From CAYQQJ01 sp964419935 (lineage in GTDB: Bacteria; Pseudomonadota; Gammaproteobacteria; Pseudomonadales; Cellvibrionaceae), in NCBI GenBank assembly GCA_964419935.1, contig CAYQQJ010000010.1, positions 55,592-119,591 on the forward strand: DNA of 64,000 bases, given 5' to 3'. Positions 34,583-43,970 of this stretch are shown here, piece by piece. The position numbers were made by a program, and so were the translations under genes. Position 1 is the stretch's first letter. Each line of letters starts with the position of its first letter. The notes under the pieces were generated by a model. That model had not been told where the DNA came from, searched no databases, and saw only the letters and a program-made list of their open reading frames with translations.

Positions 34583-35629
34583 TCAATTGGGCGTCTGCAC
34601 GTTTACTGCGTCGCTATCGTTTCGGGCTTTGTTGACCCCTATTTCGATGAACAGATAGGTGACCAAAGCGATGAGCAGCGGAAACAGATAAAACACCGCG
34701 CGATAGGCAATGAGTGCTCCAATCAACTGGCTTTCGCCGACTTGTCCCCCGAGCAGCATGATAAACACGCCTTCCAGCACACCCAGTGCGCCAGGAATAT
34801 GGGTCACGGCGCCGGCTATGGCGCTGATCAATAGAACGCCAAACAAGGAAAAGAAATCAATCTCCGTGTACAGAAACGTGTAGATGATACTGCCCATCAG
34901 CAGCCAATGGGTGCAGGCATTGACGAACTGCGCAATGGCGATTCGGGTTGATGGCAACGTCAGTTCATAACCGCGCAACATCAAGGTGCGTTTTGGTGAG
35001 AAGCGACACAGCGCCAGGTAAGTCATTGTCACAGCAATAAAGCCCACACCCAGCACCTGCAGGGCTACGCTGCTGATCTTCCAGTCATCGGGTACCGCAA
35101 TGGCGCCGGACGCGAAAGTGATGCCAGCGAGCAAAAGGTACCCCAGCCAATTGGTGGAGACGCTCAGGCCGAAGATATGGGCGATATCCGCATTGCTCAC
35201 TCCCATCCTGGAATACAAGCGGTAGCGCATACCGACACTCCCGACAATCGCGCCGAGGTTAAGGTTGAATGCATAGCTGACAAAGGCGGCGGCCATCGTC
35301 TTGCGTTTGCTGATGCCGTGGCCAACATAGTGTCGGCCGAACAGGTCGAAGCACGAATACGCAATAAAGGCGCAGATAGCCAAGGCCATCGCAACCGCTA
35401 TGCGCAACGGCGAATAACCGGCAAGCACATCCTTCACTTGCTGCCAGTCGACGGAGCGGGCGTGGGAGATCAACAACCATGCGACCAGCACAAAAAAACC
35501 GATGGTCAACAGGCGACGAAGAATTGGCCACCAGCGTCTTTTGGTTGAGGAATGGCTGTCACGGCTTTCCGCGCCCTGTGGCACCGAAGATTGATCAGAT
35601 GTTTTCATGGCTGTTACTGCAGGTTGCAT
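34583..35629 (-). CDS. ybhN: YbhN/UPF0104 membrane protein
   Basis: A polytopic protein of 348 residues with about eight helices, related to the transmembrane (flippase) domain of lysylphosphatidylglycerol synthases. Landmarks are the FVSYAFNLNLGAIVGSVGMR and ITHIPGALGVLEGVF segments. It is the third gene of a ybhP-clsB-ybhN unit; it overlaps the end of clsB by 35 bases if the ATG at 35629 is used, or by 14 with the ATG at 35608. Neither start has a clear ribosome-binding site, so coupling to clsB translation is likely. The same trio occurs in E. coli, where its middle gene is a cardiolipin synthase. Confidence 0.88.
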   Translation of the reverse strand: MQPAVTAMKTSDQSSVPQGAESRDSHSSTKRRWWPILRRLLTIGFFVLVAWLLISHARSVDWQQVKDVLAGYSPLRIAVAMALAICAFIAYSCFDLFGRHYVGHGISKRKTMAAAFVSYAFNLNLGAIVGSVGMRYRLYSRMGVSNADIAHIFGLSVSTNWLGYLLLAGITFASGAIAVPDDWKISSVALQVLGVGFIAVTMTYLALCRFSPKRTLMLRGYELTLPSTRIAIAQFVNACTHWLLMGSIIYTFLYTEIDFFSLFGVLLISAIAGAVTHIPGALGVLEGVFIMLLGGQVGESQLIGALIAYRAVFYLFPLLIALVTYLFIEIGVNKARNDSDAVNVQTPN

Positions 35630-36824
35630 CCTGGTTGTTTATGTCTAAGGGTGTTGTGCGAATACGTGGAGTATGTGCCGGCAACCATCCGACCCAGGCC
35701 GGGAAGTGACGGAGAAAATGAAATATTGCAAGGCTGCGGCACCATTTCCACAGGGTTCGGCGGTGAATCCAACGATCATTGATTTTCCGAATGCGGCTTT
35801 GTGCAATCAAGTTGTCCATCCGCTCCGTGAGCAGTGCATTGAAGGCTTTGCTCTTGATCATGACGTTGGCTTCGAGATTGAGTGACAGACTCAAGGGGTC
35901 CAGGTTACTGGAACCTACAGTGGACCACTCGTCATCAATGGTGGCAATTTTTCCGTGAAACGGACGCTCCCAATATTCATAAACGTCAATTTCAGATTCC
36001 ACGAGAAAGTCATAGAGTGTCGGTGCTGCTTTCATGGCCAAGGTGGATCCCGGCTTCCCCTGAATGATCAGGCGTATCTTCACGCCGCGGCGCGCGGCGT
36101 TGCGCAGTTCACGCAATACGCGATAGCCCGGAAAGAAATAGGCGTTGGCAATGGTGATAGTTCGCTTCGCGGCCCGGATATTCTGAATGTATTCGTTTTC
36201 AATCCCGGTTTTATTCTTGTCGTTATCCCGTGTCACGAAGAGAACTTCGGCATTTCCTGCAATTGGCGTACTGCCATCATCGGGAAGCTCGGCAAACACC
36301 GCTTTGAGCCGGTATACATCGAGAATCTGTCGAATAGCGAAGTGACGTATTTGAGCGACCACAGGGCCCGTGAGTTCGACGGCATAATCCTGCTTTCCAT
36401 CGGGGCCGTACTCAAATAGGTGATTGAATGACAGGTTGATGCCTCCCACAAACGCCCGGTGCCCATCCACGATCAGAAGCTTCCGGTGAAGGCGGCGGAA
36501 CAAGTTTGTGCGATACGACATCCACTTGGGAGGCGGGTCGTATAAGCAGAAGGTGACACCGGCATCTGTAAGTTCTGTGATGAATTCGCCAGGTAAAAAA
36601 TAGGAACCGTAACCGTCTGCAGATAGAATGACCTGAACGCCTCGGCGTGCTGCGTCTACCAATGCTTTTTTTACCTGACAGCCAATTTTGTCGTCCCGGA
36701 TAATAAATGTTTCCACGAGTATTTCGTACTTGGCGCGCTGCATGACTTCTACGATGCGTGGAAAAAACTCTTCACCATTTTCCAGCAGTGCAACGCTGTT
36801 ACCTGAGGTCCATCCGGCTGTCAC
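35595..36824 (-). CDS. clsB: cardiolipin synthase B
   Basis: A phospholipase-D-superfamily enzyme of 409 residues. Both catalytic HKD motifs are intact: HRKLLIVD near residue 112 and HGKIATIDD near residue 295. ClsB-type enzymes make cardiolipin from phosphatidylglycerol; unlike ClsA, they lack N-terminal membrane helices, and this protein has none. It overlaps ybhP by four bases (ATGA) and ybhN at the other end, giving a tightly packed operon with the E. coli order. Confidence 0.93.
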   Translation of the reverse strand: MTAGWTSGNSVALLENGEEFFPRIVEVMQRAKYEILVETFIIRDDKIGCQVKKALVDAARRGVQVILSADGYGSYFLPGEFITELTDAGVTFCLYDPPPKWMSYRTNLFRRLHRKLLIVDGHRAFVGGINLSFNHLFEYGPDGKQDYAVELTGPVVAQIRHFAIRQILDVYRLKAVFAELPDDGSTPIAGNAEVLFVTRDNDKNKTGIENEYIQNIRAAKRTITIANAYFFPGYRVLRELRNAARRGVKIRLIIQGKPGSTLAMKAAPTLYDFLVESEIDVYEYWERPFHGKIATIDDEWSTVGSSNLDPLSLSLNLEANVMIKSKAFNALLTERMDNLIAQSRIRKINDRWIHRRTLWKWCRSLAIFHFLRHFPAWVGWLPAHTPRIRTTPLDINNQDATCSNSHENI

Positions 36825-37582
36825 AGTTGGATCTCCGCTGCCAGTGGCGCATGGTCAGACAGATGTGACCATGGCCTGTTGGGCAGCATGATGACCTTGT
36901 AAGATTTCACGCTGCGAACATAAATCCTGTCCAGGCGCAGGATCGGAAAGCGCGCGGGAAATGTTTTCGGCGGGGCGCCAAGTTCTCTTTCAAAAACATC
37001 GATCAAGCCGCACTCATGCATCACTCTTTTTGCCTTGCCACGCCAATCATTAAAATCGCCGGCTATCACTATGGGTTCATCCCGCGGTATGGACTCCACC
37101 AGTTTGCATAGCAGACCGAGCTGTTGTTGGCGGTGGTTCTCGCGCAACCCAAGGTGCGTGCATATGCAATGCAGCACCACATCAGTGGGCGGTACCTCGA
37201 TACGGCAATGCAACAGCCCGCGCTTCTCGATGTTGCCGATGGAAACATCCAGGTTCTCGAACTGTGAAATTGGAAACTTTGACATCAATGCATTGCCGTG
37301 GTGTCCATGGGGGTAGACCGCGTTTCTTCCATAGGCGAAGTCTGGCCAAATGCTGTCGGCAAGAAACTCGTATTGGGGCGAGTCTGGCCATTTCTCCGTA
37401 TGGCGGAGCGCCCAGGTCTCATGCGCTCCCAGCACTTCCTGCAGGAAAACGATATCGGCCGGCACCGCCCGCACGGCTTCGCGAAGTTCAGGCAGAACGA
37501 ATTTTCGGTTGAAGTTATTGAATCCTTTGTGGGTGTTAACGGTCAGCACGCGTATCCACAAGGGTTCTTGGTTGTCAGGCAT
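36821..37582 (-). CDS. ybhP: endonuclease/exonuclease/phosphatase family protein
   Basis: A 253-residue cytoplasmic-looking protein with the EEP fold: VNTHKGFNNFN at the N-terminus, the catalytic Glu in FLQEVLG, VIAGDFNDWRG in the middle, and the C-terminal SHLSDHAPLAAEI. The substrate of YbhP is unknown; the lipid-gene setting suggests a phospholipid-related phosphodiester rather than DNA, but this is inference. It is the first gene of the clsB operon and its stop overlaps the clsB start. Confidence 0.9.
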   Translation of the reverse strand: MPDNQEPLWIRVLTVNTHKGFNNFNRKFVLPELREAVRAVPADIVFLQEVLGAHETWALRHTEKWPDSPQYEFLADSIWPDFAYGRNAVYPHGHHGNALMSKFPISQFENLDVSIGNIEKRGLLHCRIEVPPTDVVLHCICTHLGLRENHRQQQLGLLCKLVESIPRDEPIVIAGDFNDWRGKAKRVMHECGLIDVFERELGAPPKTFPARFPILRLDRIYVRSVKSYKVIMLPNRPWSHLSDHAPLAAEIQL

Positions 37583-37893
37583 AGGCTGTCTTCAGTACGT
37601 GGGCGTTCAGAAAAGCGTAACAGCTCGAACTACGAGCAGTTTTCATGCCGTCATTGATGTACCATTAAAAAGGCTAGCCGCCGCGTCCGGGAGTGGCGAG
37701 TGGTGGAAGCATGGCAGGATATGAAGCTACCCGTGTAGATTTTGCAAAACCTGAATGCTGTTCGGGAGTTTTGGCGGCTTCGCGGGCAGGGTGGTATAGC
37801 GGGGTGTGGTACCGTTATACCATTGATATTTGTATACTTTAATGCGGGCCAGGAAAATCCGGCATACGCATTCTCAGCAGAGGCTGAATCCGA
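37583..37893. other. 311-base divergent gap ybhP/yceI-like
   Basis: This region must hold promoters for two divergent units. AT-rich tracts occur at 37815-37845 (with TATACT at 37833-37838, lacking a good -35). No reading frame here has a ribosome-binding site and no repeat is apparent. Confidence 0.3.
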
Positions 37894-38523
37894 ATGAGAC
37901 CAAGCTTGGCGTGCATTTACCGAGGGCTGGCGGTATTTCTGTCGCTGGCGTTTATCCATGGTTGTGGCAGTTGGCTGCAACCAGAGATAGAAACCAACAC
38001 GGCGGAGTTGCGCGAGGGGCACTATCGAGTGGACCCTCGTCATACCACGGTTCTCTTCAAGGTGAACCATCTGGGTCTTTCCAAATTCGTCGGACGCTTC
38101 AATGCATTTGAGGCAACTTTGGATTATGATCCGGAAAACCCTGCCGACGCCGTATTGGACGCTATTGTCCATACCGCCAGCGTGGACGTTGCAGATAATG
38201 ATTTTGAAGAGACCTTGCGTGGCGATAGCTGGCTAAATACTGAGCAGTTTCCCCAGGCACATTTCAAAACAAGAACCGTCGAGATGTTCAACGATAACCG
38301 GGCGCGTTTCACTGGTGACTTCACCTTTTTGGGCGTAACGGCGCCCATAACGCTTGATGTAGAGTTTAACGGCGGCGCGTTCAACATGCTAACCGGTCGC
38401 TATACCCTGGGATTTTCGGCCACTGGTAAGATCCAGCGGTCGGCATTCGGCATGGGCCGATTCATTCCCGCGATCGGTGACACCGTCGAGTTGGAAGTTC
38501 ATGCGGAGTTTTTACGGGATTAG
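37894..38523 (+). CDS. YceI family periplasmic protein
   Basis: The 209-residue product has a signal sequence ending near Cys24-Gly25 (FIHGCGS); a Cys there suggests a lipoprotein, though His before Gly is unusual for a lipobox. The mature part is a YceI-type beta barrel with family motifs YRVDPRHTTVLFKVNHLGLS, FGRFNAF-like VGRFNAFEATLDYD, and GDFTFLGVTAPITLDVEF. YceI proteins bind polyisoprenoids or other amphiphiles; the physiological role varies. It is followed 56 bases later by the ATP-grasp gene, with short direct repeats between. Confidence 0.88.
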   Translation: MRPSLACIYRGLAVFLSLAFIHGCGSWLQPEIETNTAELREGHYRVDPRHTTVLFKVNHLGLSKFVGRFNAFEATLDYDPENPADAVLDAIVHTASVDVADNDFEETLRGDSWLNTEQFPQAHFKTRTVEMFNDNRARFTGDFTFLGVTAPITLDVEFNGGAFNMLTGRYTLGFSATGKIQRSAFGMGRFIPAIGDTVELEVHAEFLRD

Positions 38524-38562
38524 CTGAGGGATTAGCTAAGAGGTTTAGGCGCGGGATTAGCT
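38516..38562. repeat. three short direct repeats GGGATTAGCT
   Basis: The 10-mer GGGATTAGCT occurs at 38516-38525, 38528-38537 and 38553-38562. The first includes the stop codon of the YceI gene. They lie just before the ATP-grasp gene and may be an imperfect local duplication. Confidence 0.7.
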
Positions 38563-38579
38563 CGGCAGGCCACAACAAA

Positions 38580-40037
38580 ATGGATTCCGTTTCATCAAAA
38601 CAGTGCGACTCAGACTTTATGGCACATGACAAATTATTGATCGGCAGCGAAGAGTGGTTCTGTTTCCCGACGTTGGGAATTCCGGCCATCAAGGCAAGAA
38701 TTGACTCAGGCGCAAAGACCTCCAGCATTCATGCCGTCAACATTGCGCCGTTCAAACGCAAAGGTTCACCCTGGGTCAGTTTTGAAGTGCACCCCTTGCA
38801 AAAAGACCGCCGTACCCTGGTGCGCTGCGAAGCGCCGGTTATCGACAAACGCTCGGTAAAAAGCTCCAGCGGAGAGGCGGTTAAACGCTACGTTATTCGT
38901 GTGCCCATTGCCATGGGCGACGTCACTTGGGATATTGAAGTGACACTGGCGAATCGGGATTCCATGGGTTACAGGATGTTGCTGGGCCGGGAAGCCATGA
39001 TCAATCGCACACTGGTGGACCCCGGTGGACGCTTTATTCATGGTGATTTGACTGCCGGCTTTCTGGAGCAAGCTTATGGCAGCCTCACCCATAACCCCGA
39101 TGCGGGGCTTCACATCGGTCTCCTTGCCAGTGATCAGGACAGTTACACCAATCAGCGGATCGTGGAAGCGGCGGAAGAACGCGGCCACAGTGTACATTTT
39201 CTGGATACCAGACACTGTTACATGAAACTGGACGCGGAAACCCCGGAGATGCATTATCGCGGTGGCTACCTTATCGAGGAGCTTGACGCAGTTATTCCGC
39301 GAATTGATCCTGGTCTTACCTTTTACGGCTGCGCACTGACCCGGCAGTGTGAAAGTATGGGTATTTATTGCCTGAACAGCGCAACGGCGGTGGGGCAGGC
39401 GAGGGATCGTTTGTTTTCTTTACAGCTACTCTTGAAGCACGGGCTGAACATTCCGGTCACCGGTTTTGCCGATTCACCCATAGATACCAGTGAAGTAATT
39501 GACATGGTTGGCGGAGCGCCGTTGATCGTGAAACTGCTGAACAGCGCAGAAGGTAAAGGTGTGGTACTGGCCGAAACCGATAAGGCCGCGGAAAGCGTGA
39601 TTAATGCGCTTAAATCTCTGCAGGCGAATTTATTGGTACAGGAGTATGTCAAAGAAGCCCAGGGCAAGGATCTGCGCTGTTTGGTCATTGATGGCAAAGT
39701 TGCTGCCGCGATCGAGCGCACTTCTGTCGCCGGGGATTTCCGTGCCGGCCGCTCAACAGCCAGTGCCAAGCTGACGGTGGAAGAAAAAAAACTCGCCGCC
39801 AAGGCAGCCAAATTGATGGAGCTGAACGTCGCGAGCGTGGATATGATCCGATCCCGTAAAGGGCCGCTACTATTGAAAGTGGATCCTGCTCCAGACCTTG
39901 AAGACATTGAAACCGCCTGCAATCGTGACCTGGCCGGCGTTATTATTGCGGCCGTTGAACGCAAGCTGGGCTGGAAGAGGCAGCTGGCGGTGCCGGGTGA
40001 CAGTGGTGAGTATGGGGGAAGGGGCCGAAAGCTATAA
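38580..40037 (+). CDS. fused RimB-type protease domain and RimK-like ATP-grasp ligase
   Basis: The 485-residue protein joins two domains. The N-terminal 140 residues match the ATP-dependent zinc protease/RimB-like family, a retropepsin-like fold, with KARIDSGAKTSSIHA near residue 38 (the D-S/T-G motif) and YRMLLGREAM near 132. From about residue 175 to 465 it is a RimK-type ATP-grasp ligase with IVKLLNSAEGKGVVLAE and a metal-binding KVDPAPDLEDIE. RimK adds Glu to ribosomal S6. The ATG at 38580 and an internal ATG at 38619 are both possible. The stop codon lies inside a heptamer array. The exact substrate is not known. Confidence 0.88.
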   Translation: MDSVSSKQCDSDFMAHDKLLIGSEEWFCFPTLGIPAIKARIDSGAKTSSIHAVNIAPFKRKGSPWVSFEVHPLQKDRRTLVRCEAPVIDKRSVKSSSGEAVKRYVIRVPIAMGDVTWDIEVTLANRDSMGYRMLLGREAMINRTLVDPGGRFIHGDLTAGFLEQAYGSLTHNPDAGLHIGLLASDQDSYTNQRIVEAAEERGHSVHFLDTRHCYMKLDAETPEMHYRGGYLIEELDAVIPRIDPGLTFYGCALTRQCESMGIYCLNSATAVGQARDRLFSLQLLLKHGLNIPVTGFADSPIDTSEVIDMVGGAPLIVKLLNSAEGKGVVLAETDKAAESVINALKSLQANLLVQEYVKEAQGKDLRCLVIDGKVAAAIERTSVAGDFRAGRSTASAKLTVEEKKLAAKAAKLMELNVASVDMIRSRKGPLLLKVDPAPDLEDIETACNRDLAGVIIAAVERKLGWKRQLAVPGDSGEYGGRGRKL

Positions 40038-40070
40038 GCCACAAGCTACAAGCCGCAAGTCACAAGCTAA
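40028..40070. repeat. heptamer array at the end of the ATP-grasp gene
   Basis: Imperfect 7-bp units of the form AAGCYRY (AAGCTAT-AAGCCAC-AAGCTAC-AAGCCGC-AAGTCAC-AAGCTAA) start inside the last codons of the ATP-grasp gene and supply its TAA stop. The same unit is found after kdsB and after sohB. Confidence 0.8.
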
Positions 40071-40201
40071 AACGTAGGCGTGGCTCATTAGCTGCGACAC
40101 GATACGATACCGCCTAGAGCCACACCACGACGGAATCGTGAAGTAGATGCAGATTAAATAACATCGTCATTTCGTTCGATCGCAATCATCCGGGGGATGC
40201 A

Positions 40202-42289
40202 ATGAAATTAAGAAGCCGTAGCTATACCGCGCCGAATAAATGCGCCGGAATTCCAGTATTACGATTGACTCTTTCACTGCTGGCTTGCACTGTGATAGCG
40301 AGCTGTTCGCTCCAGCCGTCCGATAGTTCTGAGCAGAGGGCGGGTCAGCTAACAGCAGCCTGGCCGCAGTTTGAAGACCCCCAAGCCCAGCATTTTACTG
40401 CTATTTGCCGCGCGGATTTCCAGAAAGCTGAACAGCAGTTTGCAGCGCTGGAAAAGCATCCGGAACCCTACGAGGACCAGCAACTGCTGCAGGACATCAA
40501 CCAGTTGGACATCGTTATCGACGGTGCCGCCAGCAAGGCCAGCCTGTATCGCAATGTTCATCCCAATGCCGAAGTGCGCGCTGCCGCTGATGCTTGCCAG
40601 CAACGGTTTGTTTCGCTGGTCAGCGATATCGGCCTCTCCCGACCGCTTTATCAGCACCTGTCGAACGTCGATACCGTGGTTATGAGCGATATCGATACCC
40701 GCTATGTCAACAAAATGCTGGAGGAATTCAGGCGGTCCGGTGTCAATCAGGACGAAGATACCCGCGAGCGCATTCGTGAACTCAATGATGAAATCAATTT
40801 GCTCGGGCAGGCGTTCAACCAAAACCTGCGCGAGGACGTGCGCAGCGTCGAAGTTGATTCCGTTGAAGCACTGGACGGTCTTCCTCAGGATTACATTGAC
40901 GCCCATCAGCCCAATGCCGATGGCAAAATCATCATAACCACGAATTATCCGGACTACCTGCCGGTTATGCAGTACGCCGATAACGACGACCTGCGCTTTG
41001 AGCTATACCAGGTGTTCCGCAATCGCGGCTATCCGGCGAACCACGACGTACTGCAAGACCTGCTGGCGAAGCGCTACGAGTTGGCGCAATTGCTGGGCTA
41101 TGACAATTTTGCCGAGTATGTTACCGAAGATAAAATGATCGAAACTCCAGAGCATGCGCAGGCATTCATCGACCGTATTTCCGCGATCGCTGCACCGCGA
41201 GTGGCCAGCGAATATCAGGTTCTGCTCGATCGACTGAAGAAACTTGACCCACAGGCAACCGAAGTGGGTGACTGGCAGAAGGATTATCTGCAGGAGTTGG
41301 TCAAGAAAGAACAGTTCCAGGTGGACTCACAAGAGATACGACAATACTTCAGTTACAACGACGTGAGGGACGGCATATTCGACCTTGCTGAAACCATGTT
41401 TGGTGTGGAATTCGTGCCCTGGCAGACAGACACCTGGCACGATTCGGTTGAATCCTATGAGATAAGGGAGAACGGGGCATTGGTGGGCCGCTTCCACCTG
41501 GATATGCATCCCCGGGAAGGCAAATACAAACACGCCGCCGCTTTTGGTGTGCAGGAAGGTGTGCTGGGTATACAGCCCCCCGTTGCGGCATTGGTTTGCA
41601 ATTTTCCCGGTGGCGATGGCGGAACCGGTTTCATGGAACACGGCCAGGTTGAAACCTTTCTGCACGAATTTGGCCATTTGCTCCACGGCCTGTTCGCCGG
41701 GCATCAGCCCTGGCTCGGATTGTCCGGCATCCGCACCGAGTGGGATTTTGTCGAAGCGCCATCGCAAATGCTGGAAGAGTGGGTGTGGGATGCTGAGACG
41801 CTGGAAACCTTTGCACGCAACCCGGAAGGAGAGGTTATTCCGGACCAGCTGGTCGAAAAGATGAACGCGGCGCGCAATTTTGGCCGGGGTCTGTGGTCAC
41901 AGCATCAGATGTTCTATGCCGCTGTTTCGCTCAATTACTATAATCGATCGCCGAACAGCTTCTCGCTGGATGAAATGATGCAGAAGATGCAAGCGAAATA
42001 CTCACCTTTCGATTACGTTGAGGATACCCACTTTTACACCAGTTTCGGACATCTCTACGGCTATTCGGCCATTTATTACACGTACATGTGGTCGCTGGTC
42101 ATCGCGTCGGATATGTTCAGTGAGTTTGAAGAGCACGGCTTGCGCAATCCGGAAGTGGCCCAGCGCTATCGCGATGCAGTGCTAGCCCCAGGCGGCTCAA
42201 AAGACGCGGCTCAGCTGGTGGAAGATTTCCTGGGTCGCCCGTACAACTTCAAGGCATTCGCTGAAGATTTGAATAAAAAATCGCTATAA
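40202..42289 (+). CDS. M3 family oligopeptidase, probable lipoprotein
   Basis: A thimet-oligopeptidase-like (M3) zinc metallopeptidase of 695 residues. The zinc site HEFGH lies near residue 488, with the third ligand Glu in the following EWDFVEAPSQMLEEW segment. Unlike cytoplasmic OpdA/Dcp, it starts with a signal peptide ending in a lipobox (VIASC, Cys35), so it should be anchored in the periplasm. It is followed by a complete oligopeptide ABC importer, which suggests that it trims peptides before or during uptake. The gap to oppA is 43 bases. Confidence 0.93.
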   Translation: MKLRSRSYTAPNKCAGIPVLRLTLSLLACTVIASCSLQPSDSSEQRAGQLTAAWPQFEDPQAQHFTAICRADFQKAEQQFAALEKHPEPYEDQQLLQDINQLDIVIDGAASKASLYRNVHPNAEVRAAADACQQRFVSLVSDIGLSRPLYQHLSNVDTVVMSDIDTRYVNKMLEEFRRSGVNQDEDTRERIRELNDEINLLGQAFNQNLREDVRSVEVDSVEALDGLPQDYIDAHQPNADGKIIITTNYPDYLPVMQYADNDDLRFELYQVFRNRGYPANHDVLQDLLAKRYELAQLLGYDNFAEYVTEDKMIETPEHAQAFIDRISAIAAPRVASEYQVLLDRLKKLDPQATEVGDWQKDYLQELVKKEQFQVDSQEIRQYFSYNDVRDGIFDLAETMFGVEFVPWQTDTWHDSVESYEIRENGALVGRFHLDMHPREGKYKHAAAFGVQEGVLGIQPPVAALVCNFPGGDGGTGFMEHGQVETFLHEFGHLLHGLFAGHQPWLGLSGIRTEWDFVEAPSQMLEEWVWDAETLETFARNPEGEVIPDQLVEKMNAARNFGRGLWSQHQMFYAAVSLNYYNRSPNSFSLDEMMQKMQAKYSPFDYVEDTHFYTSFGHLYGYSAIYYTYMWSLVIASDMFSEFEEHGLRNPEVAQRYRDAVLAPGGSKDAAQLVEDFLGRPYNFKAFAEDLNKKSL

Positions 42290-42332
42290 CTCGCGCAATG
42301 ACGCACACAATCAGCAAGAGTGGTTCTGAATT

Positions 42333-43970
42333 ATGACGATGATATTCCGCACAGCTCTGCTCGCTGCCGCAATGGTGGTGATGCTTGCCGGCTGCTCCAG
42401 TGACAATAAAACCCGCGTTGAAATTGGTAACGAGAAGCAGATACTGCATATTGGGAATGGTGATGAGCCGGCGGATGTGGATCCTCATGTTACTACCGGG
42501 ATACCCGAGTATCACATCCAGTTAGCGCTTTTCGAGGGATTGGTATCTAAAAGCTCTGAAACCCTAGAAATCGTTCCTGGTGTCGCAGAGTCATGGCAGG
42601 CTTCTGAAGATGCAACGGTTTATACCTTCGTTCTACGTGAGGATGCTCGCTGGTCAAACGGTGAACCAATGACCGCAAAGGACTTTGTCTGGTCCTGGAA
42701 GCGAGCTCTTATGCCGGGACTTGGAAATCAATATGCATATTCCCTGTTCGTTGTCAAAAATGCAGAGGCATATTTCAACGGAGATATAGAGAACTTCGAT
42801 ATGGTAGGTGTTAAGGCATTGGGTCCACATGTTCTGCAAGTGGAACTGGAGCACCCAACACCTTATTTTCTGCAATTGCTTGATCATCATAGTTTGTACC
42901 CCGTTCATAGGGAAACAATCGAGAAATTTGGAGCGGCTGATGAGAGGGGGACTGAATGGACACGGCCTGAGAATTTCGTCGGCAATGGTCCCTTCACCAT
43001 CAAGACATGGTCTCCTAACGAAGTTTTTGTAGTGGAGAAGAACCTAGAATATTGGGATGCCGATGCAATCGAACTCAATGAGATCCATTTCTACCCAGTG
43101 CAACAGACCACTACAGAGGAAAGAATGTATCGGGCCGGCCAACTCCATATCATCCAAGACCTGCCGGCTCAAAAAATCGAAACCTATCAGCAAGAAAATC
43201 CGGAAGATCTGCGAACGACTCCCCATTTTGCTACATATTTTTATCGTATGAACGTACTTCGTCCGCCCTTTGATGATGCACGAGTGCGTAAAGCGTTGGC
43301 TTATTCAATTGACCGCGAGAAATTAACTGAATTGGTGACAAAAGGTGGAGAAATTCCTGCATTTAACCTGACACCTCCAGAGGTGAATGGTTATACGGCA
43401 GAAGTGAAAATGCCGTTTGATATCAAACTTGCTAAAGAACTACTGGCTGACGCCGGTTATCCCAATGGATCCGGGTTTCCCGAAACGACAATTCTGTATA
43501 ACACGATGGATGACCATCAGAAAATCGCAGTGGCAATACAGCAAATGTGGAACAGTGCTTTGAATGTCCGGATTACCCTCGTGAATCAGGATTGGAAAGT
43601 ATTCCTTTCAAACCTTAGAACAAAGAATTTTGACATCGCAAGAGGGGGGTGGGTTGGCGACTATTACGATCCCAATACCTTCCTTGATATGTTTGTGACT
43701 GCCGGTGGGAATAACCAAACTGGGTGGTCCAATCCGCATTATGACGAGCTAATCCGGTTGGCGGGCCAAGCAAAATCACAGGAAGAGCGCTATGATTACT
43801 TTCAGCAGGCTGAGACGATTCTAGTTGAGGAAGTGCCTATTATTCCGCTTTATACTTATGTCACCAATGCATTGGTAAAGCCATCTGTGAAAAATTGGCA
43901 CACGAACATCATGGATTATTGGTCTTATAAAAACGTTTATCTAGAACCGCAAACGACCCAGCAGCCCTAA
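42333..43970 (+). CDS. oppA: oligopeptide ABC transporter substrate-binding lipoprotein
   Basis: A family 5 extracellular solute-binding protein of 545 residues: lipobox LAGC at residues 18-21, then EPADVDPHV and the family signature region ESWQASEDATVYTFVLREDA, and a C-terminal half with PFDDARVRKALAYSIDRE. It delivers peptides to OppBC. The gene is compositionally odd: the signal-peptide part resembles its neighbours, but from about 42480 the sequence falls to about 40-50 percent GC in sampled lines, against about 60 percent in oppB. This looks like replacement of the mature coding part by recombination. The stop overlaps the oppB ATG (TAATG). Confidence 0.94.
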   Translation: MTMIFRTALLAAAMVVMLAGCSSDNKTRVEIGNEKQILHIGNGDEPADVDPHVTTGIPEYHIQLALFEGLVSKSSETLEIVPGVAESWQASEDATVYTFVLREDARWSNGEPMTAKDFVWSWKRALMPGLGNQYAYSLFVVKNAEAYFNGDIENFDMVGVKALGPHVLQVELEHPTPYFLQLLDHHSLYPVHRETIEKFGAADERGTEWTRPENFVGNGPFTIKTWSPNEVFVVEKNLEYWDADAIELNEIHFYPVQQTTTEERMYRAGQLHIIQDLPAQKIETYQQENPEDLRTTPHFATYFYRMNVLRPPFDDARVRKALAYSIDREKLTELVTKGGEIPAFNLTPPEVNGYTAEVKMPFDIKLAKELLADAGYPNGSGFPETTILYNTMDDHQKIAVAIQQMWNSALNVRITLVNQDWKVFLSNLRTKNFDIARGGWVGDYYDPNTFLDMFVTAGGNNQTGWSNPHYDELIRLAGQAKSQEERYDYFQQAETILVEEVPIIPLYTYVTNALVKPSVKNWHTNIMDYWSYKNVYLEPQTTQQP

